Part shown: in pieces, positions 26,143 to 35,624 of the stretch
Layout of the letters: every line of letters begins with the position of its first letter
Numbering within the stretch: the stretch's first letter is position 1
Assembly (NCBI GenBank): GCA_027490665.1
Contig: JAIXXP010000021.1
Location: forward strand, 16,544 to 80,543
DNA from: Cryomorphaceae bacterium
GTDB taxonomy: Bacteria > Bacteroidota > Bacteroidia > Flavobacteriales_D > Crocinitomicaceae
DNA length: 64,000 bases
Direction of reading: 5' to 3'
Program-made: the position numbers and the translations under genes
Notes under the pieces: generated by a model
The model's database searches: none
Told to the model about the DNA's origin: nothing
Seen by the model: only the letters and a program-made list of their open reading frames with translations

Positions 26143-27489
26143 TTATAACATGCGAACAGCTTGTTTAAATTGCTGACCTCTGTCCTCGTAGTTTGCGAAT
26201 AAGTCAAAACTTGCACAAGCCGGAGACAAAAGAACGGTTTCCTCTTTTCTAGCTAATTGATAGGCAAAAGCAACTGCTTCGTGCGCGGTTTTGGCCTCTA
26301 CAATCACCTCGACTTTACCGGTAAATGCTTCGATGATTTTTTGGTTATCTACACCAAGGCAAACAATTGACTTCACTTTTTGAGAAACGAGTTCCTCTAA
26401 TTCACTGTAGTCATTGCCTTTGTCTACACCACCGACAATCCAAACCGTTGGCTTGTCCATAGATTCAAGTGCAAACCAAGCTGCATTGACATTGGTAGCT
26501 TTAGAGTCATTGATGAATTCAATCCCGTTGACTTTTGCCACAAATTCCATGCGGTGCTCGACATTTGTAAAATCTTGTAAACTTTCGCGAACGGAATCCG
26601 TACGGATTTCTACAAGCCTTGCTGCAATACCTGCTGCAAGCGCATTTTGGGTGTTGTGCTTTCCTTTGAGAGCTAAATCGTGAATAGACATGGTGAGTTG
26701 TTGTTTGTTTATGTTGATGTATAGTTGTTGCTGGTCTGCGTAGCCGCCGTTTTCTTGAACTGTTGTAAGTGAAAAAGGTGCTAATTGGGCATTGGTTGCT
26801 ATTCCTTTTAAATAGGAATTGATCGTGGCATCATCAGCATTATAGATGAAATGATCCGCGGCTGTTTGATTTTGAAGAATGCGGAATTTCGAACGCACGT
26901 AGTTGTCCATTTGGTAGTCGTAGCGGTCGAGGTGGTCCGGAGTAATGTTGGTGAGTATAGCGATATCTGCTCGAAAGGTAAACATGTCGTCTAGCTGAAA
27001 AGAGCTGAGCTCCAAAACATAGATATCGAAATCTTCAGTGGCGATTTGCTTGGCAAAACTTTGTCCGACATTGCCTGCTAAACCGACTTTTAAACCTGCC
27101 TTTTTGAGCATATGGTAACACCACATTGTAGTAGTGGTTTTGCCGTTGCTTCCTGTAATACAAATATGCTTTGCTTTGGAGTAATAAGCGCCAAACTCAA
27201 TTTCTGAAATGACTTGAATGCCCTTTTGGCGAATGGCCTGCATGATTGCGGCACTTTCTGGAATTCCTGGAGATTTAATAATTAAATCGGCGCAAAGAAT
27301 TCGAGATAAATCATGTGAACCTGACTCAAAAGCAATGCACTGTTCGTTTAATTCTTGTTGAAATGAAGGTTTGATGACTGCGCCGTCCGAAACAAACACG
27401 CGCCATCCTTTCGCCTGCGCCAAAATAGCTGCTCCAACGCCAGATTCACCAGCGCCTAAAATAACAAGCAAGCGATTTTGAGCCTCCAT
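26143..27489 (-). CDS. murD: UDP-N-acetylmuramoylalanine--D-glutamate ligase
   Basis: A 448-residue cytoplasmic Mur ligase that adds D-glutamate to UDP-MurNAc-L-Ala. The N-terminal nucleotide-binding motif is ILGAGESGVGAAIL. The ATP loop is ITGSNGKTTTTMW. The middle domain has ELSSFQLD and NITPDHLDRY, and the C-terminal domain includes VEHRMEFVAKVNGIEFINDSKATN and WIVGGVDKG. All are MurD-specific. It sits 9 bases before ftsW and 1 base after mraY. Confidence 0.97.
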   Translation of the reverse strand: MEAQNRLLVILGAGESGVGAAILAQAKGWRVFVSDGAVIKPSFQQELNEQCIAFESGSHDLSRILCADLIIKSPGIPESAAIMQAIRQKGIQVISEIEFGAYYSKAKHICITGSNGKTTTTMWCYHMLKKAGLKVGLAGNVGQSFAKQIATEDFDIYVLELSSFQLDDMFTFRADIAILTNITPDHLDRYDYQMDNYVRSKFRILQNQTAADHFIYNADDATINSYLKGIATNAQLAPFSLTTVQENGGYADQQQLYININKQQLTMSIHDLALKGKHNTQNALAAGIAARLVEIRTDSVRESLQDFTNVEHRMEFVAKVNGIEFINDSKATNVNAAWFALESMDKPTVWIVGGVDKGNDYSELEELVSQKVKSIVCLGVDNQKIIEAFTGKVEVIVEAKTAHEAVAFAYQLARKEETVLLSPACASFDLFANYEDRGQQFKQAVRML

Positions 27490-27490
27490 T

Positions 27491-28735
27491 TTAGCGTAAT
27501 TTGAGCGTTACAATTGTGATCACTGCTAATAAAACAGCTACAATCCAGAAGCGCGCTACAATTTTAGCTTCGTGAATCCCTTGTTTTTGGTAGTGGTGAT
27601 GCAGAGGCGCCATTAACAGAACCCGCCTACCCTCTCCGTAGCGCTTTTTGGTGTATTTGAAATACCCCACTTGTAGCATCACCGATACATTTTCAATAAG
27701 AAAAATGCCGCACAAAACCGGAATGAGCAATTCCTTGCGAATGGCAATAGCAAAAACAGCGATGATGCCGCCTAGTGCAAGGCTACCTGTATCGCCCATG
27801 AAAACTTGTGCTGGAAAGGCGTTGTACCATAGAAACCCAACGCATGCACCCACAAAGGCAGCGATGAAAATAACTAACTCCTCTGCTTCTGGGATATACA
27901 TTACATTGAGGTAATCGGCGAATTTGGCGTGAGAACTCACGTAAGCCAAGACCGCCAAGGCAATTCCGATAATAGCTGAGGTACCAGTGGCCAAACCATC
28001 CAGACCGTCGGTCATGTTGGCGCCATTTGAAACAGCAATGACGATAAAAATAACGATCGGAATAAAAATGAGCCAACCGTAAGATTTATTGATGTCGCCA
28101 ATGAGCCAGTTGTAATTGAATTCATTTCCTTTGAAAAAAGGAATGGTAGTGGTCATGTCGTCGGTGCGGATCCATTTGTAATTTTCGCCGGCATTCTGCG
28201 CGTGCTCATGGGTTACAAAAGTTTCATCGGCTTGAAGTTTATAGTTAGCGGAAACTCTTTTATGCACCACAACGTCGTCAGAGAAATATAAAATTCCGCC
28301 TACGATCAGCCCCACACCAATTTGACCAATAATTTTGGAGGTGCCTTTTAAGCCTTCTTTGTTCTTCTTGAAAACTTTAATGTAGTCGTCGAGAAAGCCA
28401 ATTAAACCCAGCCAAATAGTGGCGATAACCATTGTAATGACGTAGACATTTTGGAGTTTGGCAAAAAGCAATGTTGGAATGAGGATAGCAGCTAGAATGA
28501 TGAGGCCACCCATGGTAGGTGTCCCAGATTTTTCTAATTGCCCGGCCAATCCGAGGTCGCGAACGGTTTCGCCAATTTGTTGGTAACGAAGGCGGGCAAT
28601 GATACGCTTTCCGATCACCACCGAAACAATCAATGACGTAATAAGCGCCAGTGAGGCTCTAAAAGAAATAAACTGGAACAAGCCTGCACCAGGGAAATTG
28701 ATTTGATCGAGCCAGGAAAATAAATAATACAACAT
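27491..28735 (-). CDS. mraY: Phospho-N-acetylmuramoyl-pentapeptide transferase
   Basis: A 414-residue polytopic membrane enzyme that transfers phospho-MurNAc-pentapeptide to undecaprenyl phosphate, making lipid I. Signature segments are [30 protein letters not shown] (Asp-rich active site), [27 protein letters not shown] and MAPLHHHYQ. The length is above that of E. coli MraY (360) because of an extra loop near residues 150-220, as in other Bacteroidota. The start at 28735 lies 1 base after the murE stop; a longer frame would overlap murE. Confidence 0.97.
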   Translation of the reverse strand: MLYYLFSWLDQINFPGAGLFQFISFRASLALITSLIVSVVIGKRIIARLRYQQIGETVRDLGLAGQLEKSGTPTMGGLIILAAILIPTLLFAKLQNVYVITMVIATIWLGLIGFLDDYIKVFKKNKEGLKGTSKIIGQIGVGLIVGGILYFSDDVVVHKRVSANYKLQADETFVTHEHAQNAGENYKWIRTDDMTTTIPFFKGNEFNYNWLIGDINKSYGWLIFIPIVIFIVIAVSNGANMTDGLDGLATGTSAIIGIALAVLAYVSSHAKFADYLNVMYIPEAEELVIFIAAFVGACVGFLWYNAFPAQVFMGDTGSLALGGIIAVFAIAIRKELLIPVLCGIFLIENVSVMLQVGYFKYTKKRYGEGRRVLLMAPLHHHYQKQGIHEAKIVARFWIVAVLLAVITIVTLKLR

Positions 28736-28736
28736 G

Positions 28737-30194
28737 TTACTTATCGAGTTGGTTAAAAAGTGCTTTTGTGATAGCGACGTCGTCAAAATCGGTACGAACG
28801 CCGTTGATTTCTTGGTAGGTCTCGTGACCCTTGCCCGCTATGAGCAGGATATCGCCAGGGCTTGCTAAGAGCAAGGCGGTTTTTATTGCTTGCTTACGGT
28901 CGAGGACGGCCAAAGTGCGGCTTGCAGCTGCGGCATCCAAGCCTGCTTCCATATCGGCAATAATTTGCTGCGGATCTTCGGTGCGCGGATTATCAGAAGT
29001 AAGTACTACTTGCTGACTGCGCGCTGCGGCAATGGCCGCCATTTTAGGACGTTTCTCTTTGTCGCGGTCTCCGCCACAGCCAACCACCGTAATAACTTTA
29101 TTGTTTTTCTGAAAAGCAGCAATTGTTGCAAGCACGTTTTCGAGGGCATCGGGTGTATGCGCATAATCGACTATGGCAGTAATGCCTTTTGGGCTCGTGA
29201 GGTGCTCAAAGCGCCCCGCCACATGTGTGAGCTGACTCAAAACGCGCAATACTTCCATTGGCTCTTGACCTAAAGCAGTAGCCAAACCATAGACTAAAAG
29301 TAAGTTGGCTGCATTGAAAGCGCCCACCAATCGTGTATGCACTTCGTTGCCGTTTATTTGTAGTACTAAACCACCCAAGCTGTTTTCGATGATCTTTCCT
29401 TTGAAATCTGCAGGAGTCTTGAGCGCGTAAGTCATTTTTTGGGCGCGGGTGTTTTGCAGCATCACCAAACCATTTTTATCGTCGGCATTGACGAGTGCAA
29501 TGGCTTGAGCAGTTAGCCCATCAAAAAATGCTTTTTTCACGCGCAAATATTCAGCGAAGGTGTGATGGTAGTCGAGGTGGTCGTGGGTAATATTTGTAAA
29601 ACCCGCTGCGGCAAACTGCAAACCACCAATTCGGCCCTGATCAATGGCATGCGAACTCACCTCCATGAAGCAATACTGACAACCCGCACTCACCATTTCG
29701 CTGAGTAAGGCATTGAGTGCTACAGGGTCGGGCGTGGTATGAGTTGCCGCAATTGCTTGCGTACCTATCTTATTGACAACAGTGGAAAGCAAACCACAGA
29801 AAAATCCCAATTGAGTGAATAAATCATGGAGTAAAGTGGCCGTGGTGGTTTTGCCATTTGTTCCGGTAACACCGACAAGCGTTAGTTGCTGTGAAGGATT
29901 ACCATAAAAAGCGCAAGCTAACTCGGCTAATGCAAAATTGGTATTGGTTACTTTTACAATTGTGGCATCTTGAGGTAAATCAATGGTTTGTTGAACCACA
30001 AACACGCGACAACCTTGTTGATAAGCCTGCTGCGCATACTGATGACCATCTGTTTGTGTGCCCACAATACAACAAAACAAAGCACCTTCTTTAGCTTTTC
30101 TCGAATCAAAAACGAGTTCAGTAATGGTTTGCTCCAAGTTTCCTTGTTGCAATGTATGCGGAAGTGCTACCAATAACTGTTTGAACTGATGCAT
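28737..30194 (-). CDS. murE: UDP-N-acetylmuramoyl-L-alanyl-D-glutamate--2,6-diaminopimelate ligase
   Basis: A 485-residue cytoplasmic Mur ligase that adds meso-diaminopimelate to the peptide stem. The ATP loop is [29 protein letters not shown] and [10 protein letters not shown] are MurE landmarks. The motif DNPRTEDP in the C-terminal domain marks meso-DAP rather than lysine specificity, so the cell wall should be DAP-type. It lies 1 base after ftsI. Confidence 0.97.
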   Translation of the reverse strand: MHQFKQLLVALPHTLQQGNLEQTITELVFDSRKAKEGALFCCIVGTQTDGHQYAQQAYQQGCRVFVVQQTIDLPQDATIVKVTNTNFALAELACAFYGNPSQQLTLVGVTGTNGKTTTATLLHDLFTQLGFFCGLLSTVVNKIGTQAIAATHTTPDPVALNALLSEMVSAGCQYCFMEVSSHAIDQGRIGGLQFAAAGFTNITHDHLDYHHTFAEYLRVKKAFFDGLTAQAIALVNADDKNGLVMLQNTRAQKMTYALKTPADFKGKIIENSLGGLVLQINGNEVHTRLVGAFNAANLLLVYGLATALGQEPMEVLRVLSQLTHVAGRFEHLTSPKGITAIVDYAHTPDALENVLATIAAFQKNNKVITVVGCGGDRDKEKRPKMAAIAAARSQQVVLTSDNPRTEDPQQIIADMEAGLDAAAASRTLAVLDRKQAIKTALLLASPGDILLIAGKGHETYQEINGVRTDFDDVAITKALFNQLDK

Positions 30195-30195
30195 T

Positions 30196-32307
30196 TTAAT
30201 TTAATTTGATATGAATCAATTGCCCCTTCACGAGAGCTGAACCCGGAGACAATGATTGATTAACGACTTTTCCTTTACCGCTGAGGCGAACAATTAAACC
30301 TCTCGACTCTAGCAAGTAAACCGCATCTTTGGCGCTCATGCCACTGACATTCGGCACTTTTTTATCCAGGATCGCTTTGCGTTGAATTTGCAGGCGTTGG
30401 TCTGTTGTATCCGACTGCACCCATTCACTGGCTGAGTTTTGTTGGTAGCGGACATTGAGTTGCTTGAGTAGGTAAGTCAGGTCTTTGTTATTGCCACTTT
30501 TAAAAGAAGGCACATCGGTAGCCATAGGATTTCGGGGGTCGTTAATGGCGCGGTGGTATTGCAAAGAAGACGCATAAATTTTATTGGCAATTTCTGCAAA
30601 AACAGTCCCGGAAACAGCAGCGCCATAGTAAGCACGTACTGGACGAGCAATCACGACAATACAGGAATAAATGGGTTTTTTAGCAGGAAAATAGCCCACA
30701 AAAGAAGCTTGGTAAGCCTTTGATTCGGTGTTGTTGCGATAGCCACCATCGCCTCGCAATACGGCAGTCCCAGTTTTTCCCGCGATGGTAAACAATGAGC
30801 TTTTCAATTGTTTGCCGGTTCCGCGGATCATGACACCTTCCAAACAACGCTGTAAAATTTGGAGTGTATGGCTCGAACAAATTTCAGGGTTGAGCACAAC
30901 CGGATTGAAGGTTTTGATGACTTGGCCGTGTCTTTTGATTTTCTCGACAAATAACGGACGAACCAATTTTCCTTTGTTGGCAACTGCATTGTAAAAAGCC
31001 AAGGTTTGAAGCGGGGTTTGCATGACTTCGTAACCAACTGATTGCCAAGGTAAAGAAAGTGCAGACCAATTGGAGTCGCCCGGCTTAGTTACCTTCGGAC
31101 GTGGCTCACCTTCTAAGTCAATACCTAATTTTTCGGTGAGCCCAAATTGCTCTAAGCGTTTGATAAAAACTTCAGGGTCATTTTTATAAGAGCGGTTGAT
31201 CAATTGCAAAATCACGTTCGACGATTTTTCAAAGGCTTTTTGAATGGTAATAACGCCGTAACCCATGCCGTGATTAGAATCAGACATGCCGTCGCCACCT
31301 ACATTATAACGGCCCGATGCATTGACTTTATCAGTAATCTGAAAGCGCTCGTCTTCGAGCCCTGCCATAATGGAAGCCAATTTAAAAGTAGAGCCAGGAA
31401 CCTCAAGATGCCCAATTGCATAATTGAAATTTTCGGCATATTTACCCTTGCTGATTTTAGTTAGGTTTGCGATCGCTCTCACATAACCTGTTTTCACTTC
31501 CATCAGGATTACGCTTCCATGCTGCGCATCCATATAGATCATTTGCTTTTCGAGCTCGGAGTGCGCCACCTCTTGAATTTCTTTATCGATGGTAGTCACG
31601 ACATCGGCGCCCTCTACTGCATCTTTGATAATTTTACCCGTGCGTTTCCAGCCTGAAGAAATGCGTTGCTCAATTTCTTTTCCTTCTTCACCTTTCAAGT
31701 AATTGTAATATGCGCCTTCAATACCTACACGGAGTGTATCGGCATCATCGTTGATTTTAAAATAACCGAGTGTTCTATTTAAAAGGTTGCCAAATGGCTT
31801 TTTGCGCATAATAACCTCAACGTTGTCAATGATGCCACCTTTCATTTGCCCAAGGTCAAAAATGGGCAAATTGCGTAATTTCTTACGCGCTTCATTGGTT
31901 ACTTTTCTACGAATCAGGAGGTAGCGCACTCCATTGGCTCTGGCTTTCCTTATTTGACTTTCGTATTCATACGCAGGTTTATCTGGATACAAGCGATGTA
32001 ATCCTTGGCTCAACGCTCCGACTTTTTCGTCAAAAATGTCGTCTTCAACGACTGTTGGGTCCATGTAGATGTCGTAAAAAGTAATACTCGTAACGAGTGG
32101 AACTTCATTGTGATCTAGAATTTGACCCATGCGTGGTATGCGGTCGGCAACGCGTGTAGGAAGTTCACCTTCTTTGGTTTCAAATGCCACACCCGGACCA
32201 TTCAATTGCAGGTTAATGGTAGAGTACAAGACAGCCACCATCAGGAAGACAAACCCAAAATAAATCAGGTAAGCACGGTAATAGAGGTATTTTCTATCCT
32301 TACTCAT
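30196..32307 (-). CDS. ftsI: Septal class B penicillin-binding protein with C-terminal PASTA domain (FtsI)
   Basis: A 703-residue bitopic transpeptidase for septal peptidoglycan. There is one N-terminal transmembrane helix (about residues 8-30, YFGFVFLMVAVLYSTI), a dimerisation/pedestal region, and a transpeptidase domain with GSTFK (S306 nucleophile), SSN and KTGTA. A single PASTA domain follows at about residues 640-703 (VPNVSGMSAKDAVYLLESRGLIVRLSGKG). FtsI with a PASTA domain is common in Bacteroidota; E. coli FtsI has none. It overlaps ftsL by 8 bases and pairs with FtsW. Confidence 0.96.
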   Translation of the reverse strand: MSKDRKYLYYRAYLIYFGFVFLMVAVLYSTINLQLNGPGVAFETKEGELPTRVADRIPRMGQILDHNEVPLVTSITFYDIYMDPTVVEDDIFDEKVGALSQGLHRLYPDKPAYEYESQIRKARANGVRYLLIRRKVTNEARKKLRNLPIFDLGQMKGGIIDNVEVIMRKKPFGNLLNRTLGYFKINDDADTLRVGIEGAYYNYLKGEEGKEIEQRISSGWKRTGKIIKDAVEGADVVTTIDKEIQEVAHSELEKQMIYMDAQHGSVILMEVKTGYVRAIANLTKISKGKYAENFNYAIGHLEVPGSTFKLASIMAGLEDERFQITDKVNASGRYNVGGDGMSDSNHGMGYGVITIQKAFEKSSNVILQLINRSYKNDPEVFIKRLEQFGLTEKLGIDLEGEPRPKVTKPGDSNWSALSLPWQSVGYEVMQTPLQTLAFYNAVANKGKLVRPLFVEKIKRHGQVIKTFNPVVLNPEICSSHTLQILQRCLEGVMIRGTGKQLKSSLFTIAGKTGTAVLRGDGGYRNNTESKAYQASFVGYFPAKKPIYSCIVVIARPVRAYYGAAVSGTVFAEIANKIYASSLQYHRAINDPRNPMATDVPSFKSGNNKDLTYLLKQLNVRYQQNSASEWVQSDTTDQRLQIQRKAILDKKVPNVSGMSAKDAVYLLESRGLIVRLSGKGKVVNQSLSPGSALVKGQLIHIKLN

Positions 32308-32668
32308 TGATTTTTTCTTTGATGCGAATCACTTTAGTTGCGTTCTGGGTTTCTTTGAGCTCACGTGAGGCCAGCCTTTCCGCCATTTTAAAGCGGCGTG
32401 TCACCAATTCCAATCTTGCTTTGGCTTCTATGAACTCTGCAGCGTGTTGGTCTAGGTTGCGCTGTGCGGCTTCGGTGTCTTTGTTGAGTTGTTTGCCGTA
32501 GTATCCCTTTGAAATAAGAACCAAAAGCAAAAACATGATGAAAAAGATATAATTGAGGTTGTCTAAAACGAATGACTTGGTCAGGAAATCTCCATTCAGG
32601 ATTTGTGCAAAAGCATTTGCCTTTTTCACTTTGCGACCTTTCGTTGTAGATTCCTGTGTTTTAGCCAT
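32300..32668 (-). CDS. ftsL: FtsL-like division protein
   Basis: A 122-residue bitopic protein: a basic cytoplasmic N-terminus (residues 1-40), one transmembrane helix (YIFFIMFLLLVLISKGYYG, about 43-62) and a periplasmic coiled coil rich in Glu, Ala, Leu and Arg (about 65-115). This is the layout of FtsL, which bridges FtsB/FtsQ to FtsW/FtsI, and the gene lies in the ftsL slot between rsmH and ftsI. Primary sequence similarity to proteobacterial FtsL is low, so the call rests on architecture and position. The ATG at 32668 overlaps the rsmH stop by 8 bases. Confidence 0.82.
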   Translation of the reverse strand: MAKTQESTTKGRKVKKANAFAQILNGDFLTKSFVLDNLNYIFFIMFLLLVLISKGYYGKQLNKDTEAAQRNLDQHAAEFIEAKARLELVTRRFKMAERLASRELKETQNATKVIRIKEKINE

Positions 32669-33575
32669 TTTTCTTTGCAATTCTAAGTTTGGCACTTCGG
32701 GCTCTGGAGTTGCGCTCGCACTCCGTTGCATCGGCAATGATCGGATGGCGGTTCACTTCAGTAAGCGGCTTTTGAACATTACCGAAAAAATCTTTTTCGA
32801 TTTCACCAGAAAAACTGCCTCTTTTCATGAAATTCTTCACTAAGCGGTCTTCGAGAGAGTGGTAAGACATCACTACCAAGCGACCATCTGGCTTGAGTAT
32901 TTGCGCAGCTTGCTCCAAAAAATCTTTGAGCACCTGCATTTCTTGATTGACTTCTATGCGAAAAGCTTGAAAAACCTGCGCATAAAATTTATGGTCTTTG
33001 AATTTGGGAGCAAAGCGGGCCAAAGCTTTGATCAAATCAAAAGTGGTTAGAATAGCTGCGTTGTCGCGCTGGCGAACGAGGGCAGCCGCTAAAGCTCTTG
33101 AGTTCCGGAGCTCTCCGTATTCATATAAAATAGAAGCAAGCTTTTGTTCGTCGGCACTTGCAATAAGCTCCGCTGCCGTTTGGCCGCCTTTGCGGTTCAT
33201 ACGCATGTCTAGAGGCGCATCTTCGCGGATGCTAAAACCGCGCTGTGCGGTATCAAACTGATGAGAAGATACCCCGAGGTCGGCTATGATACCATCTACT
33301 TGCGGCATAGCTAGAGCGCGCAAGTGATTGCGCAGAAAAGCAAAATTAGCCGGTATAAAATGAAAATTGGGTGCCTCCCAAGCGTTATTTAGCGCATCTG
33401 GGTCTTGATCAAAGACAACTAATTTTCCTTTTGGCGAAAGTTGTTCAAAAATAGCACGAGAATGACCGCCTCCACCAAAGGTGACATCAACATAAATACC
33501 GTTGGCCTGAAGAGCTAAGCCTTCTAGGCAAGGTTGCAGCATGACGGGAATGTGGTAGTCGGTATTAATCTTCAT
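32661..33575 (-). CDS. rsmH: 16S rRNA (cytosine-1402 N4)-methyltransferase
   Basis: A 304-residue SAM-dependent methyltransferase (MraW) that methylates C1402 of 16S rRNA. HIPVMLQPCLEGL begins the family pattern. The SAM loop is VDVTFGGGGHSRAI. Further motifs are LGVSSHQFDTAQRGFSIREDAPLDMRM and VMSYHSLEDRLVKNFM. The basic C-terminus (RNSRARSAKLRIAKKNG) is typical. It overlaps mraZ by 11 bases. Confidence 0.97.
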   Translation of the reverse strand: MKINTDYHIPVMLQPCLEGLALQANGIYVDVTFGGGGHSRAIFEQLSPKGKLVVFDQDPDALNNAWEAPNFHFIPANFAFLRNHLRALAMPQVDGIIADLGVSSHQFDTAQRGFSIREDAPLDMRMNRKGGQTAAELIASADEQKLASILYEYGELRNSRALAAALVRQRDNAAILTTFDLIKALARFAPKFKDHKFYAQVFQAFRIEVNQEMQVLKDFLEQAAQILKPDGRLVVMSYHSLEDRLVKNFMKRGSFSGEIEKDFFGNVQKPLTEVNRHPIIADATECERNSRARSAKLRIAKKNG

Positions 33576-34023
33576 TGTCTAAATCACCCATTACTTCATC
33601 CGCTAAATCAGCGAAATCTGCCATGTTGCCTTCGATCATTTCGAAGTACTTAGACTTATCCCAGATTTCAATGCGGTCATTGTAGGCAATAAGCATTACC
33701 TCAGCAACCAACCCTACCCGCTCCATTAAAGCAGCAGGAACCAAAATACGACCAGCGTTATCAAGAGCAACCTGCTTGGCGCCTTGATGAAACAACCTGT
33801 AGAACATTCGGTTTTTGGGTTTAAACAAGTTCATTTTTGAAAGCTTCTGACTGATGCGTTCCCAATCTGAAAGTGGGAATAAGGTCAAGCAATCTTCAAA
33901 ACCCTTGTTGAGCATGAAATCGCGTTGAGAAACAGCAGGCAATTGTTTGCGCAAACCAGATGGAAAGAGGAAGCGCCCCTTATCATCCATTTTTACCTCA
34001 AATTCACCTACTAGTCCTGACAT
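33565..34023 (-). CDS. mraZ: Transcriptional regulator MraZ
   Basis: A 152-residue protein with two AbrB/SpoVT-like swapped-hairpin motifs (about residues 5-55 and 80-125). Landmarks are VKMDDKGRFLFPSGLR and VALDNAGRILVPAALMERVGL. In E. coli and Mycoplasma, MraZ binds short GTGG-type repeats in its own promoter and controls the dcw cluster. The tandem GTGGT decamers found just upstream fit that role. First gene of the minus-strand division operon. Confidence 0.96.
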   Translation of the reverse strand: MSGLVGEFEVKMDDKGRFLFPSGLRKQLPAVSQRDFMLNKGFEDCLTLFPLSDWERISQKLSKMNLFKPKNRMFYRLFHQGAKQVALDNAGRILVPAALMERVGLVAEVMLIAYNDRIEIWDKSKYFEMIEGNMADFADLADEVMGDLDNED

Positions 34024-34037
34024 AGCGTTATAATGGG

Positions 34038-34070
34038 TAAAATTAGTGGATTCTTACCACTTTTTACCAC
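34038..34070 (-). promoter_or_regulatory. mraZ promoter with tandem MraZ-box repeats
   Basis: On the minus strand, decamers GTGGTAAAAA and GTGGTAAGAA stand head to tail (34070-34051). This is the GTGGT-N5-GTGGT spacing expected for an MraZ operator. The candidate -7 box TAATTTTA (34045-34038; last base off consensus) follows, placing the repeats over the -33 region. Binding here would compete with or modulate RNA polymerase. Repeats are seen directly; regulation is inferred from the MraZ family. Confidence 0.6.
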
Positions 34071-34180
34071 TGCTCTTTTGTATTGTTGATAACTTCTAAC
34101 GTATAGAGCCAATAAAGGTTACATATTAACAATTATTAACAAGCTAATTTCCTTGTTTTACAATACTTTAACCCTATTAA

Positions 34181-34200
34181 GTGGGAATTTGTGGGAGTTT
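34181..34200 (+). promoter_or_regulatory. Second, oppositely oriented MraZ-like repeat pair
   Basis: On the plus strand, decamers GTGGGAATTT and GTGGGAGTTT stand in tandem, giving TGGGA-N5-TGGGA. This matches the TGGGN-N5-TGGGN pattern described for the E. coli mraZ operator. The pair faces the EamA gene and ends 35 bases before that gene's -33 element. It may loop with the mraZ-proximal pair or control the divergent gene. The 245-base region between the genes holds no ORF or RNA gene that I recognise. Confidence 0.5.
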
Positions 34201-34235
34201 TTTCAACAATTTGTTAACATCCGATTTTGAACCCG

Positions 34236-34265
34236 TTTGTTCACACCGCATTTACACTAAATTTG
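34236..34265 (+). promoter_or_regulatory. Strong Bacteroidota promoter for the EamA transporter
   Basis: TTTG (34236-34239), 18 bases, then TAAATTTG (34258-34265): both halves match the phylum consensus. The -7 box ends 3 bases before the ATG at 34269, which predicts a leaderless mRNA. Confidence 0.75.
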
Positions 34266-34268
34266 CAT

Positions 34269-35180
34269 ATGCAAAAGAAACAACTCAGCTACCTGCTTAT
34301 TCCTCTTCTAGCATGCATCTGGGGCAGCTCATTTATCCTAATGAAACGCGGGATGTTTAGCGCCGAAGGACACAGCGTTTTCGACTCCGCCCAAGTTGCC
34401 AGCATCCGGATCTTTCTTGCCAGTGTTGTTTTTCTACCCTTCCTCCCCAAATTACTGCGTAAGCTCAATAAAAAACGCGACCTTCTTTTCTTCGCAATTG
34501 TTGGCCTCGGAGGCAACCTTATTCCAGCGTATTTATTTACCTATGCCGAACAAACTCTAGACTCCGGAATAGCCGGCATCATGAACAGCTTCACGCCTAT
34601 TTTTACCATTATTGTTGGCATGCTGTTTTTTCAAACAAAAATCAATTCGCAGCAAATCATCGGAACACTGATCGGTTTCAGCGGCATATCGTGGCTCATT
34701 ATGTTGAGTAGCCCTGTAAATGGCAATTTTCATCTAGGGCCTGCCTTAGCCATTTTACTCGCCACCTTACTCTACGGCTTCAGCTTAAATACCATCAAGC
34801 ATAAACTCAGTGAATACAATGCTGTGCAGGTTGCAACGGGCGGATTCAGCATGGCCTTCTTGCCCGCTTTTATAGGCCTATTTGTTTTTGGCGCGCCACA
34901 AGTTTTAACCACAAAAGCAACAGCATTAACGAGTTTTGGCTATATCGCCATTCTAGGCCTTATCGGCACCGCTTTTGCCGTTATCCTTTTCAACCGCATC
35001 ATTGCACAAACAACAGCAATTGCCGCAAGTACCGTGACTTACTTCATTCCTATTATTGCAGTCGGAATCGGTATTTGGACAGGCGAGCGCTTCATCTGGC
35101 AGCAGTTGTTAGCCATGCTCGTCATCATTACAGGAGTGCTTTTAGTCAATATAAATTGGCGTAAAAGCAACAAAAAATGA
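34269..35180 (+). CDS. EamA/DMT-family transporter
   Basis: A 303-residue inner-membrane protein with about ten transmembrane helices in two repeated EamA halves (about residues 5-140 and 155-300). The first half begins with LLIPLLACIWGSSFILMK, the usual DMT start. The second half ends with a helix that includes LAMLVIITGVLLVNI, then a Lys-rich tail. Family members export amino acids, metabolites or drugs; the substrate cannot be assigned. The ATG at 34269 follows the promoter directly. The longer TTG start at 34227 would lie within the promoter and is rejected. Confidence 0.9.
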   Translation: MQKKQLSYLLIPLLACIWGSSFILMKRGMFSAEGHSVFDSAQVASIRIFLASVVFLPFLPKLLRKLNKKRDLLFFAIVGLGGNLIPAYLFTYAEQTLDSGIAGIMNSFTPIFTIIVGMLFFQTKINSQQIIGTLIGFSGISWLIMLSSPVNGNFHLGPALAILLATLLYGFSLNTIKHKLSEYNAVQVATGGFSMAFLPAFIGLFVFGAPQVLTTKATALTSFGYIAILGLIGTAFAVILFNRIIAQTTAIAASTVTYFIPIIAVGIGIWTGERFIWQQLLAMLVIITGVLLVNINWRKSNKK

Positions 35181-35209
35181 GAAAAGGCGTAAGAAAAGCT
35201 CGATAAATC

Positions 35210-35240
35210 TTTGGAGTACACGTTTAAAACACTATATTTG
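35210..35240 (+). promoter_or_regulatory. rplU-rpmA promoter
   Basis: TTTG (35210-35213), 19 bases, then TATATTTG (35233-35240) is a textbook Bacteroidota promoter. The 40-base leader before the rplU ATG contains the AT-rich stretch AATTAAATAAAG, typical of highly translated genes in this phylum that lack Shine-Dalgarno sequences. Confidence 0.8.
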
Positions 35241-35280
35241 CACTCCAATTTTGGATTATTTAACAATTAAATAAAGCTAT

Positions 35281-35592
35281 ATGTACGCAATTGTAGAGAT
35301 AGCAGGGCAGCAGTTCAAAGTGCAAAAAGACCAAAAGGTTTTTGTACACCGTCTAGACGCCGAAGCAGGTCAGAAATTAGAATTTGACCGTGTTTTATTG
35401 ATCGAAGACTCTGGCAAAGTAACCCTTGGCGCCCCAGCTATAGAAGGTGCTAAAATCACCGCAGAAGTTATTGACCACGTGAAAGGTGACAAAGTCATTG
35501 TTTTCAAGAAAAAACGTCGCAAAGGTTACCGTGTTAAAAACGGACACCGTCAGCAATTTACTGCAATCACAATCAAAAGTATCAAAGCATAA
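35281..35592 (+). CDS. rplU: 50S ribosomal protein L21
   Basis: A 103-residue ribosomal protein. It opens with [20 protein letters not shown] and carries the conserved basic loop [21 protein letters not shown] that contacts 23S rRNA, ending in ITIKSIKA. Length and gene pairing with rpmA are as in nearly all bacteria. Confidence 0.98.
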   Translation: MYAIVEIAGQQFKVQKDQKVFVHRLDAEAGQKLEFDRVLLIEDSGKVTLGAPAIEGAKITAEVIDHVKGDKVIVFKKKRRKGYRVKNGHRQQFTAITIKSIKA

Positions 35593-35624
35593 TTTCCTAG
35601 CACAGGAACTAAATAGAAGAAACC

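Noticed and set aside
34024..34268. The largest non-coding gap considered as an RNA gene or replication origin
   Set aside because: No tRNA-like cloverleaf, no DnaA-box cluster and no stable hairpin were seen. The two promoters and the two repeat pairs account for the visible signals.
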